A DNA stretch of 64,000 nucleotides from Frondihabitans sp. PhB188 (GTDB taxonomy: Bacteria; Actinomycetota; Actinomycetes; Actinomycetales; Microbacteriaceae), in the NCBI RefSeq assembly GCF_003752365.1, contig NZ_RJUO01000006.1, forward strand, positions 1-64,000, given 5' to 3'. The notes beneath the pieces are model-generated. The model was not told where the DNA came from. It saw nothing but the letters and a program-made list of their open reading frames with translations, and searched no databases. Position numbers and translations under genes: made by a program. Shown piece after piece: positions 23,638-33,135 of the stretch (position 1 is the stretch's first letter; the number at the start of each line of letters is the position of its first letter).

Positions 23638-25218
23638 CTACGCGGCCGAAGCGCCGGCTTCCATGGCCTCGTCCGTGTCCGTCACTTCCGCTTCCCATTG
23701 GGAGCGAATGTGCTGCATGTGGGTCTCCGGGTTGGACCCGAATTTGAAGACGCAGTTACCGGGACGGAGGTTCATCAGGACCTCCTGGGTGTCGGGGGCG
23801 AAGTTGAACGTCTGGGTCACCCAGCGGGCGTCCTCGTCGCGGTCCTGCCGGTAGGCGTAGATCGTCTGTGCTTCCTGCACGACCGTGTAACCGGGCGAGT
23901 CCGGGGGGATGTCGGTGCCCTTGTGCATCACGAACACGTTCGAGATACCCAAGCTCCGGGAGAGTTTCTGGTTGGACTTGACGAGGCGGGAGGAGGGGCC
24001 GCCGATCATGTGCCAGCCCTCCTCGTAGACCACGTTCGTGATGAAACCGCGCTCTTGCCGGAGTCGCCCCATCAGCCACATGTTCCCGATCGCCATCACG
24101 GTCGGAACGGCCGGGCCGTCGTCGGGGAGCTGAGAGACGTCGAACGTCGTCAGCTTCTGGCTCAGGTCGACGTCCTTGGACGTCTCGCCGTCGAACGTGC
24201 CGGCAAAATCCTCGAGAAGGTCATCGAGGGCGTACTGGATCGTCAGGCCCGCCTGGTGGAACCGGTCAGCAGCTTTCTTCGACAGCTCCTTGTCGCTGGG
24301 GACGCGGCCGAGGAACGGAAGCAGGTCCGAGGGGGTCGGCACCCTTCCGTCCTCGAACGACTGGAACGCCAGTTGCAGGGCGTACCTGGTCGCTTTCCGC
24401 TCCCAGACGCTCGAGGGGGTGTCGTCGCGCACGATGCGTGCCACGGCGTTCACGAGGGCTCCCTGCCCGCGAAGACCTGTCCCGCGAACAATCTCCGGAT
24501 CGAGCAGGTTGAGCCGGGTACCGGACCCGTCCGGGTTGAAAAGCAGATGCGTCCCACCCATGCGCTGCACCACGGCCGTGTACTCGCCCACGCCCCCCTG
24601 GTCCTTCTTGTCGAACACGACCGCACGGTGCTTGTTCAGCAGCAGCGGACGAATGACCATGACCGTCTTCGTGAACGACGACTTGCCAGCACCCACAGTG
24701 CCGAGAATCAGCACGTTAGGGCTCGTGAGCTCGCGCGGTTGCTGGTTGTAGGCGGTCGGGGCGTCATGGCTGATGGACGTCGAGGAGAGGTTGTCTCGGC
24801 CGTTGACGACACCACGGAACGACGTCGGGGCACCGATGATGCCCGTGTTCAGAATCTCGGCCTGACGAGTCGTCGTCGGCGCTCCCGAAATCGTGGGCGC
24901 GTACCAGCCCCGCGACGCCGAACCGGCCGAGACGCGCAGTCGCGATCCCGGCAGCTCGAACGGGGAAACGTCTGCCGCTCGTGCGAGCGGTACGACCGCG
25001 ACGGCGGGAACGTCGCCCGCGGGCATGCTCTCTTCCCCCGTGATCGCCGGGGCCAGAGCCTCCGGGGGCACAAAGATGCGCAGCAGCGGGACGCTCGCCA
25101 GGCGAGGCTTCCGCTTGGCCTGCACCGCCGTGGGCACACCGCGGCGCGTGCCCTTGACCGGCGTCTCCGGGGTGATGTCGTCTTCACCTGCGGGGATGAG
25201 GGGGGCGTGCTTGCTCAT
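23638..25218 (-). CDS. VirB4-type conjugation ATPase
   Basis: A 526-residue protein. Walker A GTVGAGKSSF at 173-182 lies in the typical context NVLILGTVGAGKSSFTKT; the Walker B-like region reads TNVVYEEGWHMIGG. It lacks the large N-terminal domain of proteobacterial VirB4, as is normal for the actinobacterial form where this part is carried by the SCO6880-type partner encoded just upstream. It powers assembly and substrate transfer at the cytoplasmic face. The ATG overlaps the previous stop by 4 bp. Confidence 0.88.
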   Translation of the reverse strand: MSKHAPLIPAGEDDITPETPVKGTRRGVPTAVQAKRKPRLASVPLLRIFVPPEALAPAITGEESMPAGDVPAVAVVPLARAADVSPFELPGSRLRVSAGSASRGWYAPTISGAPTTTRQAEILNTGIIGAPTSFRGVVNGRDNLSSTSISHDAPTAYNQQPRELTSPNVLILGTVGAGKSSFTKTVMVIRPLLLNKHRAVVFDKKDQGGVGEYTAVVQRMGGTHLLFNPDGSGTRLNLLDPEIVRGTGLRGQGALVNAVARIVRDDTPSSVWERKATRYALQLAFQSFEDGRVPTPSDLLPFLGRVPSDKELSKKAADRFHQAGLTIQYALDDLLEDFAGTFDGETSKDVDLSQKLTTFDVSQLPDDGPAVPTVMAIGNMWLMGRLRQERGFITNVVYEEGWHMIGGPSSRLVKSNQKLSRSLGISNVFVMHKGTDIPPDSPGYTVVQEAQTIYAYRQDRDEDARWVTQTFNFAPDTQEVLMNLRPGNCVFKFGSNPETHMQHIRSQWEAEVTDTDEAMEAGASAA

Positions 25219-26975
25219 GAGAGTGCTTCCTTTTCGCTACGACCGGCGAGACGGCCGATCGCGCGGGTTGCCAAAGACGGGAAGTCCGGGCGCAGGCCCC
25301 GGCCGATGGGCCAGGTCGTGCCGGAGGCGGCGGCCTGAAAGGAGTCCTGCCAGTCGAGGAAATCGATCCCAAGCCCCGTGGCGCAGGCTTCTTCGAGCTG
25401 GCGGGAGGCCTGGGCGAGGTCGTCCCTTGTGGGCGCCGAAATGGTGATGTACCCAACCCAAGACGCGCCATGGTGGTGGGAGCCTGCTTCGAGGTCCTTC
25501 GCACGGCGTTGGGCGGCGGACATACGGGTGGTCGAGTCGTCCGAGACGAGCCGGCCCTTCTGCCGGTCAGCGACGACGCCGGCCATGTCGCGCACGACGT
25601 CGGCACGCGCGGCCGCTTTCGCCTGGCCTGCCGGGATGAGGTGCATGTGGAACGACACCGAGCGGACGAACGTCAGCTCACGCCCCACAAGGAGGTCAAG
25701 CACCCACAGCGGGGAGCGGCCGGCGACGGCCAAGTTCTCGCCGTGGATAGCCGCAGTGCGGTGCCACCAGGTGACACCGGGAGCGTTTCGAATCGGGTCG
25801 GAGCGGCGCAGGATCGTCGGGTCGTACGAATCGACAATGTGGGCCGAGAACTCGTCGTGCGACGCCAAGCCGACGTCGCGCAGCGGATTGACCGGCCCCG
25901 CCAGGTCGATCGGCATGTTCGGGTTCTGCTGATGCCGGATCACCGCCACCGTCTGCTTGGCGGTCAGCGGCCGAACCGACCCCATGCGGGCGTCGACCAG
26001 GCCGCGGACGGTGGCCGCAATCTGATCGGCCATGAGCGCCCGCCAGGCGTCCCGGCCGGCCCCGAACTTCGCCGCCGCGTCGGTGAACTTCTGCGTCAGC
26101 GGCCACGAGACGACGACGTAGTGCCGCTGCACCATGGCATCCTCGGAGGTCTTCTGGATGACCTCGCTGTAGGAGCGCTTCTGCGCCTCATATGAGGCCA
26201 AGCGAATCGCGTGCAGCGCACGGTCCTCGTCGGTGGGGCTCTCACCGAGCACAGGGGCGGACTCCATGCGCTCGAGCACCCACCGGTCTTGCATGGCGGT
26301 GTCGGGCGGGAGAACGCGCGTGAGCGTCTGCACGTCACTGATCAGCGACGCAGGCGATGCCCGACGAGCCAGGAACCGACCCCAGCCAGCCGCGGCCCGA
26401 GTCAATGCCCCGGCCGTCTCCATGCCGCGAATCTGACCCGACACGGCGAACGCGACGGAGAGGTAGGGCTGCTGCCCCACCGGAGCGTGCCAGGCGATAC
26501 CGGGCGTCTTGGAGCTGTACTGCAACCAGCCCATGCCGTCCGAGCCATCCGGGTTGGCCCGCATCTGGCCGAGCAGTTTCGTCGTCTCGGCTTGCTCGCT
26601 CTTTGAAGCGCTGGCCGCCTGCTTCTGCAGGCGGTCCCACTCGGCGTCATCGAACGGCAAGAACGTGTCGGTCCCGAGGCGCTGCCTCGACTTCCACCGC
26701 GCCCGCTTCGTGCGGCGCTGCAAGATCGTCCCGCGGTGCGTGGTGGCCGTGACGAGCATCGTTACACCGACCCCAGCCGCCGCCAGGAACAGCACCAGCA
26801 AGCCACCGCCGAAGGCAACCCCGATCATGCCGCCGCCGATGAAGACGGTAAGGGCAATGATCCGAGGCTTGGAGGCGGTGCCACCGAAGAAGGAGCGGTG
26901 GCCTGCCTCGCCGCCGAGGTATCGGACGTACGGCGGTGCGCTGTTGGACGACGCTGTGGTCTCGGTGTCACTCAT
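25215..26975 (-). CDS. SCO6880-family conjugation protein (PrgI-like N-terminus)
   Basis: A 586-residue protein. Two membrane segments at about 38-55 and 58-77 (ALTVFIGGGMIGVAFGGG, LLVLFLAAAGVGVTMLV) are of the PrgI/VirB3 kind. A large cytoplasmic part follows, as in SCO6880 proteins, which occur next to the VirB4 ATPase in actinobacterial type IV secretion loci. The pair probably works as a split VirB3-VirB4. It overlaps the upstream TrbL-like gene by 8 bp and the downstream VirB4 gene by 4 bp. Confidence 0.85.
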   Translation of the reverse strand: MSDTETTASSNSAPPYVRYLGGEAGHRSFFGGTASKPRIIALTVFIGGGMIGVAFGGGLLVLFLAAAGVGVTMLVTATTHRGTILQRRTKRARWKSRQRLGTDTFLPFDDAEWDRLQKQAASASKSEQAETTKLLGQMRANPDGSDGMGWLQYSSKTPGIAWHAPVGQQPYLSVAFAVSGQIRGMETAGALTRAAAGWGRFLARRASPASLISDVQTLTRVLPPDTAMQDRWVLERMESAPVLGESPTDEDRALHAIRLASYEAQKRSYSEVIQKTSEDAMVQRHYVVVSWPLTQKFTDAAAKFGAGRDAWRALMADQIAATVRGLVDARMGSVRPLTAKQTVAVIRHQQNPNMPIDLAGPVNPLRDVGLASHDEFSAHIVDSYDPTILRRSDPIRNAPGVTWWHRTAAIHGENLAVAGRSPLWVLDLLVGRELTFVRSVSFHMHLIPAGQAKAAARADVVRDMAGVVADRQKGRLVSDDSTTRMSAAQRRAKDLEAGSHHHGASWVGYITISAPTRDDLAQASRQLEEACATGLGIDFLDWQDSFQAAASGTTWPIGRGLRPDFPSLATRAIGRLAGRSEKEALS

Positions 26976-28413
26976 GAGTGGAGTCTTTCCCGTAGTGCTC
27001 TTCGTGATCGTTGACGGGCTCTACGGCGGCCTCGCCTACGGCGTCACCGACCTTCTTCGTGGTGTCAAAGCCGGCCTTCGCGCCGGCCGCGATCATCGTG
27101 GGGATGCCGATAGCAGCCCCCGCCCCGGTACTTGTCTCCGCAGCGCCAGCGGCCATTGCGCCGCCCTCTTCTGCAGCGGCACCGCCACTCGCGGCAGATG
27201 CGCCCGCGCCGACATTCGCGCCCGTAGCGGCCGTCTCAGCGCCGCCCGTGGTCGAAGCAGCCTTGCTGCCGGCCGATGCCGTGTCGGCGGCCGAACCGCC
27301 GTCGTCAGACGTGGAGCTGGACGGTGAGGGCTTCGAGCTGGCCGACGAACCGACAGAACTCCCGCCGCCACCCCCGCTACCACTAGACCCGGAATCGCTC
27401 ACCTTCGCGTCCGCTTCCTGCATAGAGGAAGAACCGATGGTCGGCCCCACGGGAGCGCCGCCACCGCCACCCATGGGGAGGACGGGGGCGAACTTCGTCA
27501 ACAGCACGGGCGAGAGCCCGGCAATGATCAGCGACAGGATCGACACCACGAGGGTCACGGTGCGTTCGAGAGTCGGCGTCTTCGAGAAGACGTCGATGCT
27601 CGATGCGACCATGCTGTACGCGATCGACAGCATGAAGAACAGCAGTGGGTGTGACGCTAATATCCCGAACCAGAGGTAGGCGATTTTCGAGCCGAACTTC
27701 CGCTTGGACTTGTCGATGATCCACACGAACCCCAGCGGGAAGAGGATCCCCGAGAAGTACAGGGTGATGAGCTGCACGATCAGGATCAGGACCACGATCA
27801 GCAGGCCGATGATCATAAAGAACATCAGCAGCGCGCCGACGATTGCCCCGCCCGCGAGGCCGTCGCCGTTGTCTTTGGCGTCGAGCATTTTCGAGAACTT
27901 GTCCACGATCGTCTGCGACGACGAGTTGATCCCCCACGACACCAGGGAATCCGACAGGGCTCCGAAGAACTTCACGAGGAACGAGCCCAGGAGCGGGCCG
28001 AAGGCTGCACCGATCAGGAACAGCGGCGCGTAGAGCCCGAGGGATTCCCCGAGGTCACGGCCTGACTGCTGCCCGCGTGCGGTCCGCACCACCTGAGGAA
28101 TGATCAGCGCCACCATGACGAAAATCGCTAGAGCAAACGAGACCTTGTAGGCGTTGATGAACCAGGTGGCCGTGAGGTCCGGCAACGTCGCTTTGGTGAT
28201 CGCCGGCATTACCGTGTCAGACAGGCTCTTGGCCCCGTCCTGCAACATGTTGAAAAGGTTCCCGGCCGGGTCCGACCAGAAGTCAGCAATGCCCTTAGCC
28301 GTGTTGACTGCATCGCCCACGCCGCTAGCGGCGTTTCCGATGGCTTTTCCACCGCTAACGATCGCGCAGCCCACCGGGCTTACGGCGCATGCGACGTCTC
28401 CGACCGCCGACAT
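26968..28413 (-). CDS. VirB6/TrbL-like polytopic membrane protein
   Basis: A 481-residue protein from the ATG at 28413, chosen because it overlaps the upstream stop (TGATG); the longer frame to 28506 is antisense-like. The body has about five to seven membrane segments between residues 75 and 310. From about residue 330 it becomes Gly/Ser/Ala-rich low-complexity sequence (GSGGGGGSSVGSSASSKPSP) with a hydrophobic Ala-rich piece before the charged end. This build is typical of the TrbL-like inner-membrane channel of actinobacterial conjugation loci. Confidence 0.85.
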   Translation of the reverse strand: MSAVGDVACAVSPVGCAIVSGGKAIGNAASGVGDAVNTAKGIADFWSDPAGNLFNMLQDGAKSLSDTVMPAITKATLPDLTATWFINAYKVSFALAIFVMVALIIPQVVRTARGQQSGRDLGESLGLYAPLFLIGAAFGPLLGSFLVKFFGALSDSLVSWGINSSSQTIVDKFSKMLDAKDNGDGLAGGAIVGALLMFFMIIGLLIVVLILIVQLITLYFSGILFPLGFVWIIDKSKRKFGSKIAYLWFGILASHPLLFFMLSIAYSMVASSIDVFSKTPTLERTVTLVVSILSLIIAGLSPVLLTKFAPVLPMGGGGGAPVGPTIGSSSMQEADAKVSDSGSSGSGGGGGSSVGSSASSKPSPSSSTSDDGGSAADTASAGSKAASTTGGAETAATGANVGAGASAASGGAAAEEGGAMAAGAAETSTGAGAAIGIPTMIAAGAKAGFDTTKKVGDAVGEAAVEPVNDHEEHYGKDSTHE

Positions 28414-29138
28414 CAGCAGCCGCCCGTGTAGCGAGTGCCGCCGTTGGCCAAGACGGTCTGATCGGGGACGATGCTCTTTTCGATGCGCCAGGCACCGTTC
28501 TCCCAATCCATGACGAATCCGCTCACAGTGGTCTTGGTGGGGCTCAATGCCCCGTCGATGACATAGCCAACGGCGAAGGTGACGTGGACCTGGTTCGACG
28601 TCGACTGCTCGGTCACGCGCCAGATTCCGTTAGTGGTCGACACGTGGAATGACGTCCCCGCGGGGACTTCTCCGGCCGCCAGGTTGTCGCCGGCCTTCAG
28701 GTAAGCCCCGGCGAGGTCTCGATATGCCACAGGGCTCGTGCTCGCCATGATGTTCTTTGACACGGTGTCCGAGTCGGAGGCATTTGGCGTCGGGTACTGC
28801 CAGAGCCAGCGGTAGAACGACGTAGCGACCTCGACAGCCCCGTAGGTGCTGTGCTTGGCCGCCTTCTGTGCGGCGAGGACCATGGCCGCGTCGCGGTCTT
28901 GGCCTCCGAGGCAGCCCGTGGGGGCTACGTCGTCCTCGTTGTCGCCGCTACCGGACGTGCCCCCAGTCGGAATCGACGTGGGGGCCGCAGCGGGTGCGCT
29001 GGTTGTGATGGTCGCAGTGGGTTGTTTGTCCCCGCGGTTGGTCGCGTAGACGATGCCGCCACCCACCGCGACGACGACGACGGCGGCCCCGATGACGATG
29101 GGCCACCGGGACCGGCCGGATGCTGAGTACATGCGCAT
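28413..29138 (-). CDS. VirB8/TcpC-like single-pass transfer protein
   Basis: A 241-residue protein with one N-terminal membrane segment (WPIVIGAAVVVVAVGGGIVY, about 12-31), a Thr/Ala/Pro-rich linker to residue 75, and a globular outside domain with NTF2-like character (AVEVATSFYRWLWQYP ... VHVTFAVGYVIDGALSP ... GAWRIEKSIVPDQT). Such proteins fill the VirB8 place in Gram-positive systems. One-base overlap with the TrbL-like gene. Confidence 0.75.
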   Translation of the reverse strand: MRMYSASGRSRWPIVIGAAVVVVAVGGGIVYATNRGDKQPTATITTSAPAAAPTSIPTGGTSGSGDNEDDVAPTGCLGGQDRDAAMVLAAQKAAKHSTYGAVEVATSFYRWLWQYPTPNASDSDTVSKNIMASTSPVAYRDLAGAYLKAGDNLAAGEVPAGTSFHVSTTNGIWRVTEQSTSNQVHVTFAVGYVIDGALSPTKTTVSGFVMDWENGAWRIEKSIVPDQTVLANGGTRYTGGC

Positions 29139-29174
29139 GGTGCTTCTCCCCTGAGAAGGTCGGTGTTCGGTGGG

Positions 29175-29516
29175 TTAGCTGGCGAACGTGAGGATCGCGC
29201 CGACGACGAGCGCGAGGGCCGCGAGGACGCCGAGCGAGACACCGGCCCACAGGGCCTTCTTCCGGCCCACGGCGTGCGCCTGAGGATTCGGGTTGACCTC
29301 GCCCGAAGCGCCGGCCATGCCGACGATCCCGATCACTAGGTAGACGATCGAAATCAGGATGCCGATACCCCAGATCGCGGTAATGGCCTTCTGCCAAAGC
29401 TGGGTGAACTTCGTTCCACCGAACGAGAAATCAGGCACGAGACCGTCGAGGGGGTTGCTCACCGCGGCGGCGAGCTGGTGGGTGTGGAGGGCGGTTGTGG
29501 CGAGCAGGTCAAGCAT
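29175..29516 (-). CDS. VirB2/TrbC-like small membrane protein
   Basis: A 113-residue protein from the ATG at 29516; the frame runs further up but overlaps the ATPase gene in a poor frame. Two membrane segments near residues 46-68 and 90-110 (AITAIWGIGILISIVYLVIG; AGVSLGVLAALALVVGAILT) are separated by a short basic loop, like pilin-type subunits. An N-terminal hydrophobic stretch is weak. It lies between the MinD-like ATPase and VirB8-like genes. Confidence 0.7.
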   Translation of the reverse strand: MLDLLATTALHTHQLAAAVSNPLDGLVPDFSFGGTKFTQLWQKAITAIWGIGILISIVYLVIGIVGMAGASGEVNPNPQAHAVGRKKALWAGVSLGVLAALALVVGAILTFAS

Positions 29517-29529
29517 GAGGGGTGGCCTT

Positions 29530-30741
29530 TCAGCGCTTGGTGGAGACGATGGTTTGCAGGGAGCGGACGACGCCCGCGGCCGCAGCGGCCAGGGCGTCCC
29601 GCGTGGCGGGCGTGAGCTTGCCCACGGTGAGCTGGCCGCGCTCGGCAATGTGGGCGTCGTAGGGGACCTCGTGCAACTGCGTCACTCCGGCGTCATGAAG
29701 GAGGCGCGCGACCTCTTCGGCCACGGCGGGGCTCTCAGGGCGGCCGTCTTTCAGGCGGACGGCAATCGCGTTGGCCGCAAGGACTCTCGCGTGCTCGCTT
29801 CCGTTTCGCAGCTCTTCTAGGACTTCGATCGCTTGCAGCACGGAGTCGCCGGAGTTCATGACGGGGATGACCAAGATGTCAGCAACGGAGACGGCTCCCT
29901 GGAACGCGGGCGACGTGGGGACGTTGCCGGAGTCCATGACCTCGATGCCGTAGAACTCCCCGATCTTGTCGGAGACCTTTACGACGTCCTCGCCCGCGAG
30001 GGCCGCACGGGAGCCGACCGTGCCGAAGACGGTCGCGAACGAGGTTTGCGGGACGCCGTAACCGGCGAGCTGGCCGGCGCTCGTGATCGTGTCGACGTCG
30101 CGCACTAACTCCCCCAGGCCCAGCGTCGGGTTCCCTTCGGCGCGGAAGTTCAGGGCTCCTGGGTCGTCGGAGACTTCCCAGATCGCGACCGAGCCGCCCT
30201 TGATCGCGGCAATGACCCCGCCCAGGAGGATCGACAGCGGCGTCTTGCCCGTGCCGCCCTTCTTGTTCGCCAGGAGGATGCGGACGTGGCGCGTCCAGGT
30301 GGCCTGACGAATGGTCGTCTCGTTGGCCAGGCAGCGGGCCTTGTGCTCGTGCTCAGCCAGCTCGGCCGGGCTTGGGGCGAGGCGCAGGAGTCCTCGCAGG
30401 CCCTTGGTCGACTTCGTGGGTGCCGTCGACGTTGACGTGAGGCCGGATGCAGCCCCGTGGAACAACACGGACAGGCTCTCGTCACGCGAGCGCTCCACGG
30501 GAGCCTCTGCGGGTGCCTTCGGAGCCGGAGGGACCGCAGCCACCAGAGGCTCGAGCCGAACGGGTGCGCCCTCCGGTCGTAGGGGACTGCTCGGTATGGG
30601 CGGAAATGTCGGCAGCCCATCCGCGGGGGTCTCGTTCTTCGTGCGCCGTCCCAAGTGAGGTGCGACGGTTGTCGTGTCTTCCTCGATGTAGTCGCCGGCG
30701 CGAGCCGCTCCCCCGAACACGTCCCTGTTGTCGTCCGTCAT
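29530..30741 (-). CDS. MinD/ParA-like ATPase heading the transfer operon
   Basis: A 403-residue protein from the ATG at 30741, preceded by AGGGAGAAAG. Residues 1-150 are Pro/Glu-rich and probably flexible. A deviant Walker A, KKGGTGKTP, lies at 160-168, where the usual final Thr/Ser is Pro. DSGNVPTSPAFQGAVSVADI is the switch-II region. It is not the plasmid partition ATPase, which is encoded at 38586. Its place as first gene of the type IV secretion operon suggests a role in positioning or assembling the transfer machine (inference). Confidence 0.75.
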   Translation of the reverse strand: MTDDNRDVFGGAARAGDYIEEDTTTVAPHLGRRTKNETPADGLPTFPPIPSSPLRPEGAPVRLEPLVAAVPPAPKAPAEAPVERSRDESLSVLFHGAASGLTSTSTAPTKSTKGLRGLLRLAPSPAELAEHEHKARCLANETTIRQATWTRHVRILLANKKGGTGKTPLSILLGGVIAAIKGGSVAIWEVSDDPGALNFRAEGNPTLGLGELVRDVDTITSAGQLAGYGVPQTSFATVFGTVGSRAALAGEDVVKVSDKIGEFYGIEVMDSGNVPTSPAFQGAVSVADILVIPVMNSGDSVLQAIEVLEELRNGSEHARVLAANAIAVRLKDGRPESPAVAEEVARLLHDAGVTQLHEVPYDAHIAERGQLTVGKLTPATRDALAAAAAGVVRSLQTIVSTKR

Positions 30742-31096
30742 TGCTTTCTCCCTATCGATGTGCGGCGTGCCAATTACCAGAAGGCGGGTGTGGCCAACTC
30801 GCTCCTGGCACTCCGGCGAATGTGGTTTCTGAAACTCCTGCAACCGCCATCGACTCAGCGCCGCCGTACTCGGAGGTCAGAGACACGGAGACGCGGGCGG
30901 CAACCCGACAGGGGGCACCCGGTGGGCGCTCCAGCGGGCAGGAAGGAAAGTCCTCGAGGGCTCCCTCCAGCGCGCCGGATCCGCTGTCGCAGGGAGGCAG
31001 ACGCGTCGCGCAACAACGCCGAGGCAACCATCTATCTAGTGTTGCAGATTTGCCACTTTTAAGCAGATGCGCCGCGCCTAAGCGAGTGAGTGATGG
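30742..31096. other. Leader region of the transfer operon
   Basis: No convincing gene. It lies upstream of the conjugation operon on the minus strand and downstream of the alpha/beta-hydrolase gene. A weak minus-strand promoter can be read as TTAAAA, 18 bp, TAGATA between about 31060 and 31030; this is the only candidate I see and is not strong. Confidence 0.3.
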
Positions 31097-32221
31097 TTAG
31101 TCGCTGTTCGATGTTCGGGTAATCGATGAAATCCAGTCGTTCACGGTCGTCGCGAATTGAGCGGGGTCTGCGTTCCATTCCATGGCGTGCGGACTTGGCG
31201 GGAATGCTTCCAGCGTCACTAGATCTGACGAGTCTGCAAAGGCGGCCGAGACGTCGAATGGGGTCGTCCGGTCCCCGGTGGAGTGGATGACGAGTGTTGG
31301 GACGCCGACGTGGGGCAGCTCCTCGGGCAGGAGCAGGGGTCGCTTGAGACCGAGGAGGCGGCTCGTGACAGGGAGGGACAGCGCACGGAGGGTCGATGTG
31401 GCAAGCCATGCGGGGATGCGGTTTTGGGCCATGCCAAAGCGGATGCTTCGTGCCCAGCTGATCACCGGAGAGACGAGGACGAGGCCGTCGATAAACGCCC
31501 GGTTTTCCCCTCTTTCGGACGCGTAGAGGGCAAGCGTTGCCCCCAGCGACCAGCCGATGAGAAAGATCGACTTGGCTCCGTGCGTGCGGGCGAAGGTGAC
31601 GGCGGCATCAAGGTCGCGCCATTCGGTCTGGCCGAGAGTGGATGGCTGTCGGCGTTCACCATGGGCTTCCCCGTCGCCCCTGTAGGAAATGACGAGGGAC
31701 ATCCATCCTGAGTCTCGGAGGGAGTGGGCGCTTCGAAGGGCGGAGTCCCGTCCGGCGAGCATCCCGTGGACGTGGATGACCCAGGTGGACGCTTGTTCGC
31801 CCGTGCCGGTGTAGAGCCACGCGGGTTGTGCGGCGGACCCTGTTGCGATGTCGACTGACTCCTGTGGACGGCCGGTGACGTTATCGGGCTCGAAAATGTT
31901 TCCGGAGGCGCGACCAAGCGTGTTCGCGTCAAGGACCGCAGGCGTCGACAGGGTGCGGATAACACCGGCGTCACCTTCAACAGGGCTAGTCCCTGGCCTC
32001 AGGACCGCGAGCTTCGTCTCGTCGTCGTAGAGGAGACCGAGGGTGCCCTGGAAGCGGGTTAGGGCCGTCGCGGAGAGGATGACCTGGGAGGGTCCGGGGA
32101 CATCGAGGATCTTCGTAGGGCGGGAACGCCGTGGGTAGATGACCGCGTTGGCCAAGGTCCGGACGAGTGCGGCGTAGGCCGCCGCCAGGACGATGGCGAT
32201 GACGGCGAGCAGGCGGATCAA
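31097..32221 (-). CDS. Membrane-anchored alpha/beta hydrolase
   Basis: A 374-residue protein. One N-terminal membrane segment (LLAVIAIVLAAAYAALV) is followed by an alpha/beta-hydrolase domain: oxyanion region VIHVHGMLAGRDSALRS, nucleophile elbow GWSLG, catalytic Asp candidate in STGDRTTPFD, and His in PPSPHAMEW. The TTG start overlaps the upstream stop (TTGA). It is the last gene of a four-gene overlapping operon with a regulator, a protease and a membrane protein. Substrate unknown. Confidence 0.8.
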   Translation of the reverse strand: MIRLLAVIAIVLAAAYAALVRTLANAVIYPRRSRPTKILDVPGPSQVILSATALTRFQGTLGLLYDDETKLAVLRPGTSPVEGDAGVIRTLSTPAVLDANTLGRASGNIFEPDNVTGRPQESVDIATGSAAQPAWLYTGTGEQASTWVIHVHGMLAGRDSALRSAHSLRDSGWMSLVISYRGDGEAHGERRQPSTLGQTEWRDLDAAVTFARTHGAKSIFLIGWSLGATLALYASERGENRAFIDGLVLVSPVISWARSIRFGMAQNRIPAWLATSTLRALSLPVTSRLLGLKRPLLLPEELPHVGVPTLVIHSTGDRTTPFDVSAAFADSSDLVTLEAFPPSPHAMEWNADPAQFATTVNDWISSITRTSNSD

Positions 32222-33135
32222 CGGCTGGCTTCCTGCAGTTGTGCGGACAGCATCCGTTCAACGCCGGTAAATACGAGGTCGTCCGCCTTGGACAACGTCT
32301 GGGCGCCGACCTTGAGACGGTCCCGAATGTTGACCGCGGAGTCCATCGCCAGCTGCCGGTCAGACCAACCATTCACCCGGGCCTTTAGGAGAATCTGTGC
32401 TTGGTAGCCGGTGTCGTGCGCGCGGGCGTCGATGCGGAGGGTCCACCGGGCGAGATATTTCCAGAAGTTCCGGACACCGAGGACCCACGCGACTCCGAGG
32501 ACGCCGATGAAGATCCCACCGAAGAACGGCCCCTCCGCGACGTTATAGAAATCGTGGGCGAAGCCGGTGGTACCTGGGACGAAGTGGGCCACGAACAGGT
32601 ATGCGACCTCCATGCCGCTGCCGACCAGCATGAGGGAGATGCCGAGCATGTAGAGCCTCGTCATGATCGATTTTTCGAACCGCAGGAGGGCGAGAACGGA
32701 GGCGGCCAGGACGCCCATGATCGAGATGTAGACGCTCGAGAACAGCCAGGTCGGGAAACTCTGTAGCCGGTCGAGGACGAAGTCGGCCGAGGTGGGACCA
32801 GGGTGCCGAATCAGCAAGAACGGAACGGCGAAGGCCACCACGGCCAGCGCCAGGGCCCAGAGCGGGAGCTTCCGCTCGGGTCGGTGTCGCTGGGTGGCGA
32901 CGGCGTTGTGGAAGAACCACATTGCCGCGACAGCTGAGGAGTCGCGAACCAGTGTGAGAATATTCCGGCTCCTCAAAAGGCTGTCCATGACGGCAGGAGT
33001 GGCCCAAAAAATCCCGTAGGTGGCAATCGACACGGCGCCGAACGCGGTCGCCCACCAGGCAGGCTTTCGCCATGAGGATCGCGCCCGAAGAACGACGACG
33101 AGAACGAAGGCGATCAGGCAAATGGTGTGAATCAT
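32218..33135 (-). CDS. Seven-segment membrane protein, MAB_1171c-like
   Basis: A 305-residue protein from the ATG at 33135, chosen because it overlaps the stop of the preceding gene (ATGA). Seven hydrophobic segments fill residues 1-220 (MIHTICLIAFVLVVVL first). A cytoplasmic domain of about 75 residues follows, ending in ADDLVFTGVERMLSAQLQEA. This matches the MAB_1171c family of putative transporters, which often stand next to XRE and ImmA-like genes in actinobacteria. The transported or sensed molecule is unknown. Confidence 0.7.
   Translation of the reverse strand: MIHTICLIAFVLVVVLRARSSWRKPAWWATAFGAVSIATYGIFWATPAVMDSLLRSRNILTLVRDSSAVAAMWFFHNAVATQRHRPERKLPLWALALAVVAFAVPFLLIRHPGPTSADFVLDRLQSFPTWLFSSVYISIMGVLAASVLALLRFEKSIMTRLYMLGISLMLVGSGMEVAYLFVAHFVPGTTGFAHDFYNVAEGPFFGGIFIGVLGVAWVLGVRNFWKYLARWTLRIDARAHDTGYQAQILLKARVNGWSDRQLAMDSAVNIRDRLKVGAQTLSKADDLVFTGVERMLSAQLQEASR

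Noticed and set aside
23455-25338. 627-codon plus-strand open frame
   Set aside because: Antisense to the VirB4 ATPase, no motifs.
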